Shown here in pieces: positions 5,254-6,487 of a DNA stretch of 6,487 nt. The notes under the pieces were generated by a model, which searched no databases, was not told the origin of the DNA, and was given only the letters and a program-made list of their open reading frames with translations. This DNA comes from an uncultured Erysipelotrichaceae bacterium (GTDB lineage: Bacteria > Bacillota_I > Bacilli_A > Erysipelotrichales > Erysipelotrichaceae): NCBI GenBank assembly GCA_937893225.1, contig CALBJM010000069.1, positions 1-6,487 of the forward strand, given 5' to 3'. Position numbers and translations under genes: made by a program. Positions within the stretch are counted from its first letter, which is position 1, and the number at the start of each line of letters is the position of its first letter.

Positions 5254-5988
5254 ATGTTTAAGAAGATTATTTGTAAGAATTATGAAGAAGTATCATTAGA
5301 AGCATTCAAGGTCATGAAAGAAGTTCTGGAAACAGAAAAGGCACCAGTACTAGGTTTAGCAACAGGCTCAACACCAGTAGGTCTTTATAAGAACATGATC
5401 AAAGATCACAAAGAAACGGGCAGATCCTATAAAGATATCTTGACATTCAACCTAGATGAATATGTAGGATTGCCAAAAACACATGCACAGTCCTATTGGA
5501 CATTCATGCATGAAAATCTCTTCAATTATCTAGATTGTCCAGAAGAAAATATTCATGTACCAAGTGGAGAAGGAGAAGATCCAGAAAAGAATGCAAGAGA
5601 ATATGAAGCAGAATTAGCAAAGCATACAGTATCTGTACAAGTATTAGGCATTGGATCAGATGGACATATTGCATTCAATGAACCAGGAACACCATTTGAA
5701 TCTGTAACACATGTAGCAGAATTAACAGAACAAACGATTAGTGACAATGCAAGATTTTTTGAAGGTGATAAGACACAAGTCCCAACAAAGGCAGTCACAA
5801 TGGGATTGGCTTCTATCATGAGAGCGAAGAAGATCATCTTGATAGCAACAGGAGCAAATAAAGCAGATGCAGTATATGGCATGTTGCGTGGAGAAAAGAC
5901 AATCGAATGTCCAGCATCTATCTTACAGGATCATGCAGATGTAACAGTGATCTTAGATGAAGCAGCTGCCGCAAAAGTAGCAGAATAA
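5254..5988 (+). CDS. nagB: Glucosamine-6-phosphate deaminase
   Basis: NagB is a cytoplasmic enzyme that converts glucosamine-6-phosphate to fructose-6-phosphate and ammonia, the last step linking amino-sugar breakdown to glycolysis. The 244-residue sequence shows the phosphate loop LATGSTPVGLY (35-45), FNLDEYVGLP (65-74) with catalytic Asp68, and GSDGHIAFNEPG (134-145) with Asp136, His138 and Glu143, matching D72, D141, H143 and E148 of the E. coli enzyme. The C-terminus is shorter than in the 266-residue E. coli hexamer, as is usual for Gram-positive NagB forms; allosteric control by GlcNAc-6P cannot be judged. AAGGAGGG at 5241-5248 places the start with good spacing. The gene follows the epimerase by 19 bases and is followed by a terminator. 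Alanine is encoded almost entirely by GCA, and A-ending codons dominate, a stronger bias than in its neighbours that may reflect high expression. NagA, the preceding deacetylase, is not in the window. Confidence 0.97.
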   Translation: MFKKIICKNYEEVSLEAFKVMKEVLETEKAPVLGLATGSTPVGLYKNMIKDHKETGRSYKDILTFNLDEYVGLPKTHAQSYWTFMHENLFNYLDCPEENIHVPSGEGEDPEKNAREYEAELAKHTVSVQVLGIGSDGHIAFNEPGTPFESVTHVAELTEQTISDNARFFEGDKTQVPTKAVTMGLASIMRAKKIILIATGANKADAVYGMLRGEKTIECPASILQDHADVTVILDEAAAAKVAE

Positions 5989-5993
5989 GCAAT

Positions 5994-6028
5994 AAGGAGA
6001 AATGATTTGAAAGAGTCATTTCTTTTTT
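5994..6028 (+). terminator. Intrinsic terminator after nagB
   Basis: AGAAATGA (5998-6005) pairs with TCATTTCT (6016-6023). The stem can be extended inward through wobble pairs to a GAAA tetraloop (6009-6012) and outward through AAGG against TTTT. A run of six T residues (6023-6028) follows. It lies 5 bases after the nagB stop and separates this unit from trxA. Confidence 0.88.
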
Positions 6029-6039
6029 AAGCATTGTAT

Positions 6040-6068
6040 TTGTTTTTTATAGGAAACTACCGTATCAT
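6040..6068 (+). promoter_or_regulatory. Likely sigma-A promoter of trxA
   Basis: TTGTTT (6040-6045) and TATCAT (6063-6068) are separated by 17 bp, directly after the nagB terminator and about 25 bases before the trxA start. Each hexamer departs from the consensus, so moderate strength is expected; the location between a terminator and a separate gene supports it. Confidence 0.55.
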
Positions 6069-6080
6069 CTAAGTAGAAAT

Positions 6081-6086
6081 AGGAGG
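6081..6086 (+). promoter_or_regulatory. Ribosome binding site deciding the trxA start
   Basis: A perfect AGGAGG lies 7 bases before the ATG at 6094. The in-frame GTG at 6088 would be only one base from this element, too close for initiation. Confidence 0.85.
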
Positions 6087-6093
6087 AGTGAAT

Positions 6094-6405
6094 ATGAAGA
6101 TTATTCAAAGTACTAGTGAATATGATCAGATCTTAAATGAAAATAAGTCTGTTTTTGTAGATTTTTATGCTGATTGGTGTGGACCTTGTAAAATGGTTGG
6201 ACCACTCGTAGAAGAATTGGCAGAGGAGGAAAAAGACGTAACATTTATTAAGGTCAATGTGGATAATACACCGGATATTGCACAGCGCTATGGTATTATG
6301 TCTATTCCAACATTGCTTGCATTTAAAAATGGTGAATTAGTCGGAAATATCGTTGGGTTTCAACCGAAAGAAGCTTTGAAGCAATTGGTTGATAAAACAA
6401 AGTAA
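6094..6405 (+). CDS. trxA: Thioredoxin
   Basis: Thioredoxin is a small cytoplasmic dithiol-disulfide protein that reduces ribonucleotide reductase, methionine sulfoxide reductase and other targets and is recharged by thioredoxin reductase. The 103-residue length is standard. The active site is WCGPC with Cys29 and Cys32, preceded by VDFYAD containing the buried Asp23, and the cis-proline is Pro72 in SIPTLL. A conserved KVNVDNTPDIAQRYGI stretch precedes it. There is no signal peptide or lipoprotein box, so it is cytoplasmic. The start at 6094 is set by AGGAGG at 6081-6086. It has its own likely promoter after the nagB terminator and no functional tie to the sugar genes; a trxB gene is not in the window. 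No clear terminator follows before the window ends. Confidence 0.97.
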   Translation: MKIIQSTSEYDQILNENKSVFVDFYADWCGPCKMVGPLVEELAEEEKDVTFIKVNVDNTPDIAQRYGIMSIPTLLAFKNGELVGNIVGFQPKEALKQLVDKTK

Positions 6406-6422
6406 AATAAAAAAAGCTATAA

Positions 6423-6461
6423 CAGAATTCTGGACTATTTAAAACTGGATGAGGTTTTAAA
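6423..6461. repeat. Two palindromic elements downstream of trxA
   Basis: CAGAATTCTG (6423-6432) is a perfect 10-base palindrome. Six bases later TTTAAAAC (6438-6445) and GTTTTAAA (6454-6461) form a perfect 8-bp inverted repeat around an 8-base loop. There is no T-tract after the second hairpin, so it is not a standard terminator for trxA. The window ends soon after, and I cannot say whether this belongs to a regulatory region, an insertion-element end or chance in AT-rich DNA. Confidence 0.35.
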
Positions 6462-6487
6462 CATTGCTAAAATAATGTGATGTTCAT

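Noticed and set aside
6438..6461. Terminator of trxA formed by TTTAAAAC/GTTTTAAA
   Set aside because: The stem is almost all A-T and is followed by ACATTGC rather than a run of T residues, so intrinsic termination is unlikely.
1..6487. CRISPR array, tRNA, rRNA, or defence/mobile system
   Set aside because: No regularly spaced repeats, cloverleaf-like sequences, transposase or integrase motifs, or defence-related proteins were found; apart from trxA and one unassigned membrane protein, the genes fit an amino-sugar salvage locus.

Overview
This window is AT-rich, with compact genes that all run on the + strand, strong AGGAGG-type ribosome binding sites, short intrinsic terminators and sigma-A-like promoters. 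It looks like chromosomal DNA of a low-GC Gram-positive bacterium (Bacillota). An Erysipelotrichia-like gut commensal would fit, but that placement is inference from gene content and style. No rRNA, tRNA, CRISPR or clear mobile element is visible.

Region by region. (1) Positions 2-945: the 3' half of anmK (anhydro-N-acetylmuramic acid kinase), then, after a 1-base gap, a 99-residue three-helix membrane protein of unknown function, closed by a clean terminator at 922-948. (2) Positions 957-4334: a regulated promoter (TTGAAA-17-TATAAT at 989-1017) with two near-identical operator-like palindromes, driving a cellobiose/lactose-type PTS EIIC, a MupG (DUF871/GH170) 6-phospho-muramidase and a BadF/BadG-type amino-sugar kinase. 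A terminator-like hairpin sits between the EIIC and mupG genes. (3) Positions 4335-6028: a LacX-type aldose 1-epimerase and nagB (glucosamine-6-phosphate deaminase), possibly with their own weak promoter, closed by a terminator. (4) Positions 6034-6405: trxA (thioredoxin) with its own likely promoter. (5) Positions 6406-6487: an unexplained tail with palindromes.

The genes from anmK to nagB form a coherent peptidoglycan-sugar salvage locus. The most economical model is that the EIIC imports and phosphorylates a muropeptide-derived disaccharide (probably MurNAc-GlcNAc). MupG splits the phosphodisaccharide into MurNAc-6P and GlcNAc, and the BadF-type kinase phosphorylates the GlcNAc. AnmK supplies MurNAc-6P from anhydroMurNAc. 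After MurQ and NagA, which are not in the window, NagB produces fructose-6-phosphate and ammonia. The family assignments come from recognised motifs. The substrate of the PTS, the exact substrate of the kinase and the role of the epimerase are inferred from context. The locus resembles the known MurNAc-6P pathway of Gram-positives but uses a different PTS family, and its regulation and internal terminator are the points most worth a second look.
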